Shown: positions 11,041 through 22,023 of the stretch, piece by piece
Numbering within the stretch: position 1 is the stretch's first letter
Layout: every line of letters starts with the position of its first letter
Made by a program: the position numbers and the translations under genes
From: Pyrus communis
Lineage: Eukaryota; Streptophyta; Magnoliopsida; Rosales; Rosaceae
Direction of reading: 5' to 3'
Length of the DNA: 64,000 nucleotides
Assembly: GCF_963583255.1 (NCBI RefSeq)
Contig: NC_084807.1
Coordinates: 17,698,572 to 17,762,571 of the forward strand
Notes under the pieces: generated by a model
What the model was told of the DNA's origin: nothing
The model's input: the letters and a program-made list of their open reading frames with translations, nothing else
Database searches by the model: none

Positions 11041-12060
11041 AAAATAAGGGATACTTTGGATACGGTCCCTAGTTCCTAACACTCTTTGACTAAAACCTTA
11101 ATGGTATTCAAAGTTTGATCAAAGTCCCTTGACTTTGTACACCTCATTATATTACTATTAATATTTATATTTTTATAGTTTTGGCATTAATTGTTTGATA
11201 TTTTTTGAGATTTATAATCCTATAAATTTAAAATCCCTCATTATAATAGTATTATAAACGGCTACAATAAAAAAATTCAAACATTTTGATTGAATAAATG
11301 GATAAAAACTATGTAACAATAAGAAATAATAAATGGCAAAAGAAATATCCATAGTGTTAAAAAAATTGGTACATTTCACATATAACAAAATGGTACATTA
11401 ATAAAGAAGAATGGGTACATTATAAATAAATTAGGGTCCAAATAAAAGACTAAAAAATTATGAGTACAAATGAAATTTTAAAATATATGGTCCAAAAAGA
11501 AATTAATACATGGGTACAAATAAAAACTAAAAGAAAATACTACAAATTTAAAAAAATGTTGCAAATTAAAAGTTGGTACAAACTAAAAATATAAATATAT
11601 GATACAAAGTTTAGCCATAAAACATAAATATACCATATGTAATTTTTCTATTATTGATTAATTATACAATGTCATGTGACGATAAACACATGGGCACAAA
11701 TACAAATAAAACTTTAAAAAATATGGGCACAAAAAGAAATTAATATATGGGTACAAATTAAAACTAAAAAGAAAACTGGTACAAATTAAAAAAGGTTTGC
11801 AAACTAAAAATGGGTAAAAACTAAAAGTAAAAATATAAGATAAAAAATTTAGTCATAAATATAAATATACTAATTGTAACATTTTTAACACTAAGGGAAT
11901 ATATTTAAAAATAAAAAATATTTATTATTGAAATAATTAATGATGTTATTAATACCCAAGGAGTTTGATAAAAAATTGAAAAGAAATAGGGTCTTAATCA
12001 ATGAAGTAGCAAATAGAGGGATGAGAACCTAATTTCTCCATTAAATAATGTTCATAGGTA
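11041..12060. repeat. AT-rich repeat with an internal duplication
   Basis: The block opens AATAAGGGATACTTTGGATAC and closes near 12050 with GGGATGAGAACC. Two sub-blocks (about 11440-11640 and 11690-11880) share strings such as ATGGGTACAAAT, AAAACTAAAAGAAAA and AACTAAAA in the same order. There is no ORF. It is probably a non-autonomous transposon; family unknown. Confidence 0.45.
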
Positions 12061-12970
12061 TATTTGTTTGTTTGTGCATTCATGCATTTTCAACTGTGGG
12101 AATTTAAAAAAAAATTATAAAGAAAACCCAATTATTAATTTGGTTGTAGTCTTGTAGACTATTGCGATGTGCAAAGTTGAGAGATCACTATCGCAACAAA
12201 TCATTCTCTTTTTCATCATCATCTAAATATATTTGTAAAAAATCATTTAATTTGGAGATCGTTTAGTTATTTATACATGTTAAACTAATCAATAGTTTTG
12301 ATAACGAGTACCATCCTTATGATGAATCGTCTATTTGTTTTATGCATTTGAATGACTAAAATATTTCCAAATATTTGAGTATTTTTTGCATACATGATCT
12401 TTAGATGATGACATAAGAATGAATAGTTCCGATTATTATTTCAGACAATATAAATTATATTAGTTGAGGACAAGTAAGTTTCTTCATGAGAGGATATAAG
12501 CATTATCCATAATTCAATGTTCTTAACACTACCAAATATTGCATCTTATTCAAAATGAGGACAGTGTGGTTTTTTAGTTGAAAGAAGTCAAACGGAATCG
12601 CCATCAACATTTTTCCTAGACCATTTGTTTATAGAGTGAAATTAGACCATTCGTTTATATCTCACATAAAATATTCTATATTCTCCACTCTAACCTCTAC
12701 CTAAAAAAAGCTTTGGACATCTCTGCTGCTAAATCATCAGATCACATTGTGTCCACTTATATTTTCACAGAAATTTATATAAATATCACTAAAGCAATTT
12801 TTATTGAAATGAAAAAAAAAAAAAAGTTACACCGAATCGGAGTACATTTTCGCATAATCAGAAGTCAATACTCTATATTGACTTCTATACATAATTATAC
12901 AACACATTACACATAGATAGACATAATGCAACAAGCAGCTAGCTGGCCAGACACATTATACTAATTTAGT
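12061..12970. other. Intergenic, no gene seen
   Basis: AT-rich sequence downstream of the kiwellin gene on the minus strand. The last 100-150 bases probably include its 3' UTR; a clear poly-A signal could not be assigned. Confidence 0.4.
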
Positions 12971-12972
12971 AA

Positions 12973-13536
12973 TTAAGCATCGGACCACGTAATATCTAAG
13001 CCACCCCAATTGTCCTCGGGCACGCCCAAGGCTTTCCAAACAGCCTTCGAGGCATCAACAATGTTGTTAGGACAAGGAGGCTGGTAGTCGTGATCTGCAT
13101 CACATCCCTCAGTAGAGTCACACTCATCCACCACCATCGCCACCACACTGCGCCCATTAGCACTAATGGTGATGTTGTTATGGCACCTTTTTCCATGGTT
13201 GTACCATCCAGTCGACAATGCAACAACCGGTGTGTTATCGCTGTGATACTTGTTGTCACATTCTGATGGACCACCTCCATCACCGTTTTTCTCAAAACTG
13301 TTAAGAGTGAGGTAGGCCTTGGTGCTGCCGGACAGTGGTGGTGAGCATTTGTAGGTTGTGTACATTTTTCCGGCCTTACAGCAATCAGAGTCATTCTCCT
13401 GGTTGCATTGTCCAGGAGGAGCCTTCCTTCCTCTAATTCTGCCGCTTGGACAACATTGCTGAGCTTCAGTGACCAAGCAAATTGCCGAAAGAAGTATTAA
13501 TAGGGCAATGGATTCTTTGGATACGAAACTCTTCAT
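12973..13536 (-). CDS. Kiwellin / ripening-related secreted protein, intact, 187 residues
   Basis: Kiwellins are secreted, cysteine-rich double-psi beta-barrel proteins that accumulate in fruit and act in apoplastic defence; one maize member inhibits a fungal chorismate mutase. Residues 1-25 form a signal peptide (basic start, [11 protein letters not shown] core, cut near TEA/QQ). The mature N terminus has [16 protein letters not shown] and DSDCC. The barrel follows with [43 protein letters not shown] and WKALGV. It lacks the extra N-terminal kissper module of 213-residue kiwifruit kiwellin, as other 180-190 residue ripening-related proteins do. The start gives a proper signal peptide and lies 87 bp below a TATA box. 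There are no introns. It carries an extra cysteine (CC where relics have CR and the other intact copy CK), making eleven in the mature part against ten. Confidence 0.9.
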   Translation of the reverse strand: MKSFVSKESIALLILLSAICLVTEAQQCCPSGRIRGRKAPPGQCNQENDSDCCKAGKMYTTYKCSPPLSGSTKAYLTLNSFEKNGDGGGPSECDNKYHSDNTPVVALSTGWYNHGKRCHNNITISANGRSVVAMVVDECDSTEGCDADHDYQPPCPNNIVDASKAVWKALGVPEDNWGGLDITWSDA

Positions 13537-13542
13537 TTTCTC

Positions 13543-13564
13543 TGTTCTCTCTCTCTCTCTCTCT
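13543..13564. repeat. CT microsatellite in the kiwellin 5' UTR
   Basis: CTCTCT... just upstream of the start codon at 13536 (GA-rich on the transcribed strand). Such tracts are common in plant leaders. Confidence 0.8.
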
Positions 13565-13622
13565 AGTTGTGCTCTTGTGGTGGATATGCTTGGTTTGATG
13601 CATAAAAGGATTTGTGAGTGGG

Positions 13623-13630
13623 TATATATA
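13623..13630 (-). promoter_or_regulatory. TATA box of the kiwellin gene
   Basis: TATATATA lies about 87 bp before the start codon on the minus strand. The relic at 17040-17190 keeps a matching promoter block, with TATTTATAG at about 17274-17282, which supports conserved use. Confidence 0.65.
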
Positions 13631-13900
13631 GGAACTTCCCAACCACATTATCCTTGGATGTTAGCCGAATGACAAAATTACATTCTGGCATTGAAGAAAG
13701 TTAGTTTTTCTTTGCAACTTGGTTTTGCCAGAACGCAACGATGAAAGAATCATGATTAAATTCAATAAATTATATACTCTATTAACATGACGGTAACGTA
13801 ACAGATTAGTTTAAAGGATAATGTTAGGAAGACTAAATTTGTAGATAAAATTAAATGACATGGAAGTTGATGACTGGATTATTACTTAAACCTTGATAAA

Positions 13901-14107
13901 CGTGTTCATTCCTAATACTTTTAAATGAAGATTCCACTTATGATTCTAGGGTTCCTAATACTTTTTTTTGGGGGACTAGCGATAGCATTTGTGAGTTGAA
14001 TTGCGTGTTCATTCTTAATACTTTTAAATGAAGATTCCACTTATGATTCTAGGGTTCCTAATACTTTTTTTGGGGGACTAGCCATAGCATTTGTAAGTTG
14101 AATTGTT
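13901..14107. repeat. Tandem duplication, 104 bp period
   Basis: GTTCATTCCTAATAC at 13903 recurs as GTTCATTCTTAATAC at 14007, and the remaining 100 bases match with about three differences, including a T-run length change. No coding function. Confidence 0.8.
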
Positions 14108-14121
14108 AAATATTTTTTTTT

Positions 14122-14139
14122 GGGGGGGGGGGGGGGGGG
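14122..14139. repeat. Run of 18 G
   Basis: An unbroken G run directly after nine T. The exact length may be uncertain in any assembly. Confidence 0.9.
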
Positions 14140-14477
14140 ATGAGATCGGGAGGGGAGGATTCAACACCAAAGTGCGTATGCATTATTGATTTTCGTCACT
14201 GTGAAGTTTAAGAGTTCAATTCAAAATTTTCTTTTAATTAATCTCACAATACTAGTAATTCTCTGATTCTCCTTGGAGGAATGTTTAATAGAACAAAATA
14301 GAAATACTAGGAAACAAACCTAAACAATAACCTAGAATATTACAAGTAAATTGTTACTTTGGAATATTTTTTTTTTTTTTTGGACAGATGATATTATCTA
14401 CAATGGGCTAGCAATAATATGGTTCAAATTTCACCTTTGGCGAGAATGGAACCTAAGACCCCTCACTTATAAGTGAA

Positions 14478-16556
14478 AAGAAATAGGACAATATCCCAAA
14501 ATGGGACATCTTCTTAATCTTGGGACAGAAATATGATTTTTTGAATATGCACAGAGCATGCACATGCCATGCACATTCACCGGATAGAAATAGGATTTTC
14601 CTACACCTTGAAATGACCTAATTCCTATCGTATATAAATAGGTTATTTCCTCCCATTTTTTTATTTCTCTCTCTACTCTCTCTCTGCCGTAGAACCCTAA
14701 CGATGCACTCACCCTTTAACAAACCACCTCACCAGCGGCAACCCTTTCTCTCTCACCGATGGCCATCCTTTCACCAGTTCCCTCTCTCCTCTGTTTTCAA
14801 ACTAGTGACCCAAGATTTAGATTGCATCTAACTTTTGAGTCGCAGTACAATTCCCAACTCACAATTCCAAAAGCTTGGTGTTTAATGAATAATAATTCAT
14901 CCACCAAAGATCTCATGAAAGTCGCATATGGGATTGGATCAATCAACATGAGCCATAGCCCAGTACGAGTGATGCAGGTTTCTTTACAATATTTAAGGAA
15001 TAATGTTTTAAATTTTTTAAAAGTTTGTTTAAGGGTTTTGATTTTGAAAGTGCAATATTTATGAATATTAATTTCTGGGTTAGTATATTTTATGGCTGTT
15101 GGGTTTCTTGGCTTTTCCTGTATTTTGTGAGTTTGTGGGTTCTATGGTTGGGGTCAAATATTTCTTGGATTTGGCTTCAATTTTTCCAGAAAACTATACA
15201 TTGTATGCACACAAGATGCATAAAGGAGGTCAAATTTGGGTTTGTGCTCAATTATTGTAGTCTAATTTTGATGTAATGTGATGAACAACGACACAGAATC
15301 ACATCCTATACGATTCGAACCTACGACATCTGGTTTTGGAGACTTAAGCATGCTTTGTTCATGCTTTGTGTTGTGCATCTTTTCATTTAAGAAAGCAAAC
15401 ATTGTTAATGATACCAAAAACTTCTCCCTTTTCCATTTACTAACAAAAAGTACATGACAACTAAATTTGAAGAAAAGTAAATGAAAAGAAACAAATCTAG
15501 TCCTTATTAAAAAACATATCACAAAAAATGTTCACTTCTTGATGCCATCTACATGAATTGCAGTTATTGAATTTGTCATGGCACCTGAAATCCCAATAGG
15601 GTCAGAATGAAATGACCTTGTGCACTTCCACAGTTGCTGCATGCTTTGATTGCATCACTGTCCTCGTGAAGTTTTATTATTCTACCTCTAACTTCCCTGT
15701 CCACCTGAACTAACCAAAAAAACCACCCAGCTCTTTCTCTGCACTCCATTATGCTCACCAATTTCTGATGCTTGAGAGAATGTAGAAGGCTAAGGCCTCT
15801 ATCTTTTTCATCCCCCCCCGGCACACCAAGATTGCATCGTAGATGTACGTTGATGCTTGATGACCCTTGGAGATCGCCGTCTTCAAAGGCTCAATTCCGA
15901 GTTCGGAATTATAGTATCGAAAGTACCAGCGCATCCCTTGGGTGTATAAGGCCTTAGGATTGTTGCACTCCGTGCACCGTTCCAAGAACTTGTACTCTTC
16001 TTCATGTCTCATCTGTGAAGTCAGCGGGTCGACCTTTTCAAATCTTCGAATGCTGATGTGTTCGAAGATGCAGTCATGTTGGGCGAGTTAGTTGAACTTC
16101 ATGCACACCATTTTTGCTGAATATAGGGAACGAAAGGAACGAGAAGCAACCTTGGTGAGTATTTCCAGAAGAAGCTCGTCTAAAAGAGATTGTATGAAAG
16201 TTAGGGTCGTTGTGCCTTTCTTCATTGCTCTGCCTTTCTTCATAGTTCTGCTCTTCTTCACGTTCTGCAACTGAATGAGGTGGTTTGTGCTTGGACAAGC
16301 ATGAATAAATACACCACTTTTCATGCAACCCAAAAGTCATTCATGCACAATTTTGTAATTAATTATCACAATTTCCTAATTATGCCTACTTTTTAAAGCT
16401 TCTTGTTTGTGTATGCACAATAACCAACTAGATGAGGTGGTTAAGACTTCACAACAGGCATTTTAGTAATTTTGGTTTGTGCATAGCCAGTTTGTCCTAT
16501 TTCTGTCCCAAGATTAAGAAATGTCGTATTTTTGGGTATTTCCCAAATAAATATCA
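14478..16556. mobile_element. Pack-MULE-like element carrying an F-box gene relic
   Basis: The ends are inverted: CTTAATCTTGGGACAGAAAT near 14513-14532 on the plus strand recurs on the minus strand near 16499-16518, followed by related bases out to GGGAAATACCC at the right edge (16544-16554). The same terminal sequence bounds the larger palindromic element at 58554-60342, so this is a mobile family. No transposase is present. The interior carries an F-box gene relic (15576-16333). The left edge is slightly degraded and no target duplication could be fixed. Assignment to MULEs rests on long inverted ends plus gene capture, and is inference. Confidence 0.6.
15576..16333 (-). pseudogene. F-box protein of the At1g67623/At2g35280 type, broken
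   Basis: Such proteins would be the substrate-binding part of SCF ubiquitin ligases. Near 16210-16090 the minus strand encodes an F-box (LLDELLLEILTKVASRSF, then YSAKMVC). After an in-frame TAA at 16088-16090, the same frame continues with the family's Sel1-like region (FLERCTECNNPKALYTQGM, then GIEPLKTAISKGHQAS and ILVCRGG) to about 15815. A run of eight C at 15813-15820 then shifts the frame, and the new frame carries DEKDRGLSLLHSLKHQ and a cysteine-containing tail (ACSNCG), stopping at 15576. Only one stop and one homopolymer shift separate it from an open gene, so it is recently broken or mis-called at the C run. It lies inside inverted transposon ends. Confidence 0.7.
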
Positions 16557-16567
16557 CTAGACCATAA

Positions 16568-16660
16568 TACTGAGTGACATTTGAAATAAAGTAAAAACAA
16601 ACCTTTAGTTCCACATTGAAATAAAGTAAAAACAAACCTTTAGTTCCACAAGACGGGAAA
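16568..16660. repeat. Short tandem duplication
   Basis: GAAATAAAGTAAAAACAAAC followed by CTTTAGTTCCACA occurs twice in a row, about 36 bp apart (16583-16655). Confidence 0.75.
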
Positions 16661-16899
16661 CAAGACCTATAATAACTTAGAAACAAACACAAAATTCTTA
16701 ATTACATCCATCTAAAAAATAATTTCCCTTTTCTATTTCACTATTTGTTTTTTCAAGCATTTAGAAAGCAAGGCTTAGGAATTAGGACTATCATCAAATA
16801 ATCCAACTTTTGCACTATACGGTGGCTGTTAATATGGTACCATCGATGTTCTGAACATTTGACCGTCAGCTCATGTTGATATTCGAAGAGGTGAGTTTT

Positions 16900-17040
16900 A
16901 GAACAACGAAAGTTATTTTCTATTTCAATCTCAAGTTCCAAGCATTAGTCATTTTCCTGGTTGCATTGCAACAATCAGTCATTTTCCACGCATTAGACAT
17001 TTTCCAAGCATTAGACATTTTCCCGGTCTTGCAACAATCA
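16900..17040. repeat. Scrambled short repeats next to a kiwellin relic
   Basis: CAGTCATTTTCC, GCATTAGACATTTTCC and GGTTGCATTG recur in irregular order. The seed is the kiwellin piece TCATTTTCCTGGTTGCATTG at 17042-17061, copied several times with small changes. Confidence 0.6.
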
Positions 17041-17190
17041 GTCATTTTCCTGGTTGCATTGTCCAGGAGGCGCGTTCCTTCCTCTAATTTTGCCGCTTGG
17101 ACGACATTGTTGAGCTTCAGTGACCAAGCAAATTGCTGAAAGCAAAATTACTAATAGAACAATGGACTCCATGGAAAAGAAAATCTTCAT
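17040..17190 (-). pseudogene. Kiwellin relic, signal peptide and first 25 mature residues only
   Basis: On the minus strand an ATG at 17188-17190 opens a signal peptide very like that of the 13536 gene ([12 protein letters not shown]), then CRPSGKIRGR and PPGQCN, and then breaks off into scrambled repeats. The promoter block upstream (17190-17345) also matches that of the intact gene. The rest of the gene is absent. Confidence 0.85.
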
Positions 17191-18121
17191 TTTCTCTCTA
17201 TTTCTTTAAGTCTCTCTAGTTGTGCTAGCTGTGGGATATGCTTGATTTGATGCATAAAAGCATTTGAGGGTGGGTATTTATAGAAACTTCCCAACCAAAT
17301 TATCCATGGATGTTTGTAGAAAGACAAAATTACATTCTGTCAAAGACGTAAGCTACTAGCATTTTTCTTAAATAAAAAATAAATGAAGAGGAAAACATTT
17401 TTAAAAATGTTTGACACCTCATCAACATAACGGCAAACAAGACTAATTTTAAAATGGATTCTACCCAATCATTCTAAGTTTCCGATACTTTTTTCATTTT
17501 GTAGACGTGAGTTGGACTAGTTGGCTAGGGTATTATCTCTCTTGCACCAAAGTTTAAATCTCCTTCGTAAAAATTAAAGTTGCTTAGAATATCACCTTAT
17601 AAAAAAGGCAAAAATAAAAAGAGGAATGTTTTAACTACTCAAATGTCATCGACAAAAAGTTCGAATCCCAGACAATTGAAATACGTTGATATTGACAATA
17701 AATGGACACGATTGTAAGTCTTGGCTTATCTGAGCTAGAGTAATATTTTTTTTTTGTGTAATACAATTGGCGTTGCTGCTTGTTGTCTTTTGGTATTGGT
17801 GATGTGATCTTTGCCCTCTGCGCAAACCACTGGGACTTGTTTGCAATTTTAAAAATTGGCAAATTGTTGACTCTAACCATGGATTAATGTTCATGACCAT
17901 GACGAATATGAGAAATAAAATACTACATATACCTTTTATTGCCTCCCATTTTGGGAAGGATTGAAATAGATAACTTTTTTTCTTGAATAATCCATTTCTA
18001 CCTTCAAATTGGCCACAAATTTTGATTTCTTCTTTCGATATACCTTGAAAATAATAAGTTATCCATTCCTTCTCAACCATCCATACCAAACAAGGCCTTG
18101 GTCATTCTCCTTTCCCCAATA

Positions 18122-18267
18122 TGCTTGTCACTAAGCTCAGCAATGTTGTCGTCCTAGCAGCAGAATTAGAGGAAGGAAAGCCCGTCCTGGACAATGCAAC
18201 CAGGAGAATGATTCCGATTGCTGTAAGGCTGGCAAAATGTACCCAACCTTCACATGTTCTCCACCAT
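18122..18267 (+). pseudogene. Kiwellin fragment in opposite orientation
   Basis: The plus strand carries only the N-terminal mature part: GCTCAGCAATGTTGTC... coding [39 protein letters not shown]. Two one-base deletions lie in the preceding signal-peptide stub (18122-18137). It is flanked by unrelated sequence, so it is an isolated, inverted scrap of the family. Confidence 0.85.
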
Positions 18268-18309
18268 TTTTTTTTTCCTTTTAATAACTTCAGTTTGACC
18301 TTTTTCAAT

Positions 18310-18960
18310 TAGTTAAAAAGATGTTTTACCGATGGATATATATAAAGGGAATTATTTCAATTTCATTTCTTTTGCTTTTATTTCAACTCTTGTCGTCAAA
18401 TTTTATTCAAGAAGCTATTGAATTTCATATATGTAGCTGATATTTACCCTCTGTCCAACGCCTAATATGTCTCAGTTAATTAAAGGATTTGTTTCAAGTG
18501 TAAGTTTAGAATTCCATTAGGCTATTGCTTGGACCCTAAGTAAAAAGTCAAAATATAAAACTAAATTCCTGCACATGCTGCTACACATAAATAAGAAAGC
18601 ATCTCAATAAATTTGAGTGATCAAAAGCACAGAAGATCTTGGTTTACTTTGATCTTGGCGATGTTGACTCCAAGTTAATGATTCATTTTGTGTTTTAATA
18701 TGCATGGACATGCAGGTTAACACTTAAAGCGGCTCATCTCTATATGATAGCTTTATATCATAGAGACGGAACTCAATTCCGTCTTTATATAATCGATTAG
18801 GAGGCATGATAAGAAAAAATAGTAAACAGACAAGTTTAGTCTACTTTTGTTTTATATCTTCACACAAACAAAATAAGATGATAGAAGATTTAGTATACAT
18901 GCTCAGATAAACCAAAGTCAATGCTCTATATATTGGCTTCTATGATATACACATAACATA
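18310..18960. other. Intergenic, no gene seen
   Basis: AT-rich sequence between two kiwellin relics. A short inverted motif around 18740-18775 (TATATGATAGCTTTATATCATAGAG) is the only structure noted. Confidence 0.4.
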
Positions 18961-19033
18961 TTACAAGTAAATTTCATAAACATAAACAAGAAGCAACAAG
19001 CAACATGATAGATTAAGCCCAACGTAGCTAAGC

Positions 19034-19575
19034 GTTGGACCATGTGATATCTAGGCCACCCCAATTGTCCTCGGACACGCCCAAGGCTTTCCAGACAGCC
19101 TTTGAGGCATCAACAATGTTATTAGGGCAAGGAGGCTGATAGTCATGGTCTGCATCACATCCCACAGTAGAGTCACACTCATCTACCATGGCCACCACAC
19201 TACGCCCGTTGCTATTAATTCTGACGTGGTTATGACACCTACTTCAGTTGTTATACCATCCAGTCGACAATGCCACCGCTGGTGTGTTGTCATTATGGTA
19301 ATGGTTGTCACATTCTGAAGGACCGCCACCATCACCATTTTTCTCAAAGCTGTTAAGAGTAAGGTAAGCCTTGGTGCTCCCGCCAGACAACTGCGGTGAA
19401 CATGTGTAGGTTGTGTACATTTTGTTAACCTTACAACAATCAGAGTCATTTTCCTGGAGGGGCCTTTCTTCCTCTAATTTTCCTGCTTGGACGACATTGT
19501 TGAGCCTCAGTGACCAAGCAAACTGCTGAAAAGAGAACGACTAACAGGACAATGGACCTCTTTGAAAAAATGCTC
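19034..19575 (-). pseudogene. Kiwellin pseudogene, nearly full length
   Basis: It aligns end to end with the 12973-13536 gene and keeps the C-terminal WGGLDITW block (near 19060), [12 protein letters not shown] and VVDECDS. Two lesions inactivate it. The start codon is ATA instead of ATG at about 19573-19575, and 14 bases are missing near 19458 (within the PPGQCNQEN codons), shifting the frame to an early TGA. The downstream frame is otherwise largely open. The fifth mature residue is CGT (Arg) here, unlike the intact gene. Confidence 0.88.
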
Positions 19576-19599
19576 TTTATTTTCCCTTAATTTGTTGTG

Positions 19600-20040
19600 G
19601 TAGATAGCTTTGTGTGGGATATGCTTGATGCATTACAGCAATTGGGGGTGGTATACATAGCAAACTACTCACCAAAAAAATACTAAACACTAGACAACGT
19701 ATCTTTTGCTTACATTCCATCTGCGTTAGGCCACTGGCCTGAATAAATTTTATGAGAAGGGTAAATCCAACTGTCGTACTACTCAACTATGCTACGACAT
19801 TCCAAACAGAAAAATTTATGCCAAGGATCAAAATCATAAACTTCCATTGGAATAGTTTATATGCGAAAGAGGTCTTATTATTATATGGGACTGCCTTGGA
19901 CAGACGATTTGTTTAAACTTGAAAAAGACGTCGTACTAGTTTATAGTTCATACAGAACAGGAAGCAGCCAATTTTAGTATACATAAATATGCCAATTTTA
20001 AGATTAAACTTCGATCATACTGTGTAATATGAACTTGTAA
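19600..20040. other. Decayed kiwellin promoter and intergenic sequence
   Basis: 19600-19660 keeps GTGTGGGATATGCTTGATGCAT and GGGTGGTATACATAG, the counterpart of the promoter blocks at 13570-13640 and 17225-17285. Beyond 19700 nothing is recognised. Confidence 0.5.
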
Positions 20041-20620
20041 ATCAAATATTTGTACTCAGCATACAGCAGGCCGTGACAGAAATCTTAAAAGCAACTCTTG
20101 ACATGCCAAAACAGAGGACCCAAAGGATGATTAGTGCCAGCAGCTTGCAACACCAAATTGTGAGTGCAGATTCTAATTCCACCATTAATATTACTTTGTC
20201 AATCCTTAATCTTCTGTCAATTGTAAGTCCAAATAAAGTCCCCATAGTTCAGCAATAAGAATCTCACCTGTGTCAAAATTGGCGCAAAATTCAGAAATCC
20301 ATTTATCATCAAAATCTCTTAAAACACCACCTGCTCCAATATAATTGTTATTTTCCCTTTTTGCAACCATAAAATTAAGCTTAAATCAATCTGAAGGAGG
20401 AGCTTCCCAATGGAGCAAAGATTCAATCCTATAGGGTTTATCAATCTTGTGAGTAATAGCTTTTAACCATTTACGAAGATAAGAAAACAAGTAGGAATAA
20501 CAGTGTTAGGCTCATCAGTCATTACAAAATCTTGCTCAAAAACAAATTTATTTCGTCAATACCAAATCAACCAACTTGCTCAAAAACAAATTTATTTCGC
20601 CAATACCAAATAAACCCACA
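20040..20620 (-). pseudogene. RNase H-like relic of a non-LTR retrotransposon
   Basis: On the minus strand, 20345-20230 encodes NYIGAGGVLRDFDDKWISEF and then CANFDTGEILIAELWGL, the signature of the RVT_3 RNase H domain found at the 3' end of plant LINE-type elements. The part before it (20620-20400) resembles the linker with ASWLIWYWRNKFVFE. Stops and frame breaks follow after 20200. It is dead and unrelated to its neighbours. Confidence 0.7.
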
Positions 20621-20622
20621 AG
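20528..20622. repeat. Tandem duplication, about 50 bp period
   Basis: CTTGCTCAAAAACAAATTTA followed by TTTCG(T/C)CAATACCAAAT occurs at 20530 and again at 20576. Confidence 0.8.
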
Positions 20623-20639
20623 CAACAGAAAAAACTAAC

Positions 20640-22018
20640 ATTCACTCTGACCACCCAATGTGAGTGATTTAGTAGTGAGATTAAATGAAATCAATGATGA
20701 AAATTAATGTGGTCTGACCGTTGATTATACATTTCCTAATTAAAAAATAAATAAAAAAATTTATTTGTACCAAGATATCAACTCTTTTTTGCTAATGCCG
20801 TGTTTTTGCTTTGTTTTCGATCCTTCATACAAGGAAACTCAGTTCAAAACATCTTCCTTGCGATGACAAGAAAGCAGTTTGACTATGTTTCCAATTAAAT
20901 TGAACTCTCTAACACTAATGAATACAGCACATATGTTATTTTATAATTAATCGCCGTTGACATTCTAGCTGTTGAAAAGTTAAAATCGTATGTGGGAATC
21001 ACATCGTATATGTCACCTAAAATTGACTACTTGTTTGCTTACTCCTACTGAGGAAACTTGTAGGTTTTATTGTTTCAACTTTCATATATTTGTCATGGCA
21101 TCTCGCCATCGGCAGGCTCAGCACTCTCACCGCCATCTGATTCAGTTGTATATATGACGAAGCACAGTAAAGAGGACATAGCAAATGTCACCTTCTGATG
21201 AAAATTTAAAATCGTATACGTGGTTTTTCATTGGGATGGAATGTGTGAAAGGAACTATTGGCCGTCATGAATTTTATACCGATTTAGCATAAACAAAATG
21301 ATTAGTGAATTAGAAAAATCGCCAAAAAATATAAATTTTATAGAAAAACACTTCAAAGTCAAATATTGGAGAAAAATATCCCTCGTCTATCCAATGGTCA
21401 TGTACCATAATTGGTTGTTGCTTGTGAAATTCATTTTGCGTTATATAATTAGGTTTTTCTCTACAGAGTTTAAAGTGTTTTTCTCTAAATTGTGATATTA
21501 TTGCATGTGAAAAGCCCTAAAATAAGAATATAACCTTTGAAGTGTTTTTACCATTGGGACTTTTCTGACTATCCTATCAATACGGGTACTATTAATCCAT
21601 TGTGACTTTTCTGACTATCCTATCACCACGGGTACTATTAATCCAATTAATCCAATTATTTATTCATTCAAAGATATCATATAAGTAGACGATTCACCAT
21701 TCATATTTTACTTGATACCTACACGATTGATTTATTTGAAAGTGGGTACCAAGAAGCAAGAGGTTTTCAATTGGCTACTTCTACAACATCAAGTTCAATA
21801 TCCATGTATTCTTCTATATATTATTAAAACGAAAATAAATTACATTAATTGGACGGAAATCAAAAGATCCGATTTTTATTACTAAACTTAGAACTGCATT
21901 TTGGAAGCCTAAAAAATTATTTTTGGTCTTAAATGTGTGAGCCTCATGGTTTATCATGAGTTCTGTTTGATTCGTAATTCTCTTCGAAATCAACATATAA
22001 TAGGCCGAATTCTAACAC
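20640..22018. other. Intergenic, with a 52 bp tandem duplication
   Basis: No gene seen. GACTTTTCTGACTATCCTAT followed by CA..ACGGGTACTATTAATCCA is duplicated at 21559-21601 and 21603-21645. Confidence 0.5.
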
Positions 22019-22023
22019 TAGTA

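Noticed and set aside
12996..13394. 132-codon minus-strand frame overlapping the kiwellin gene
   Set aside because: Alternative frame of the same gene; composition is nonsense (Thr/Trp-rich) and it has no signal peptide.
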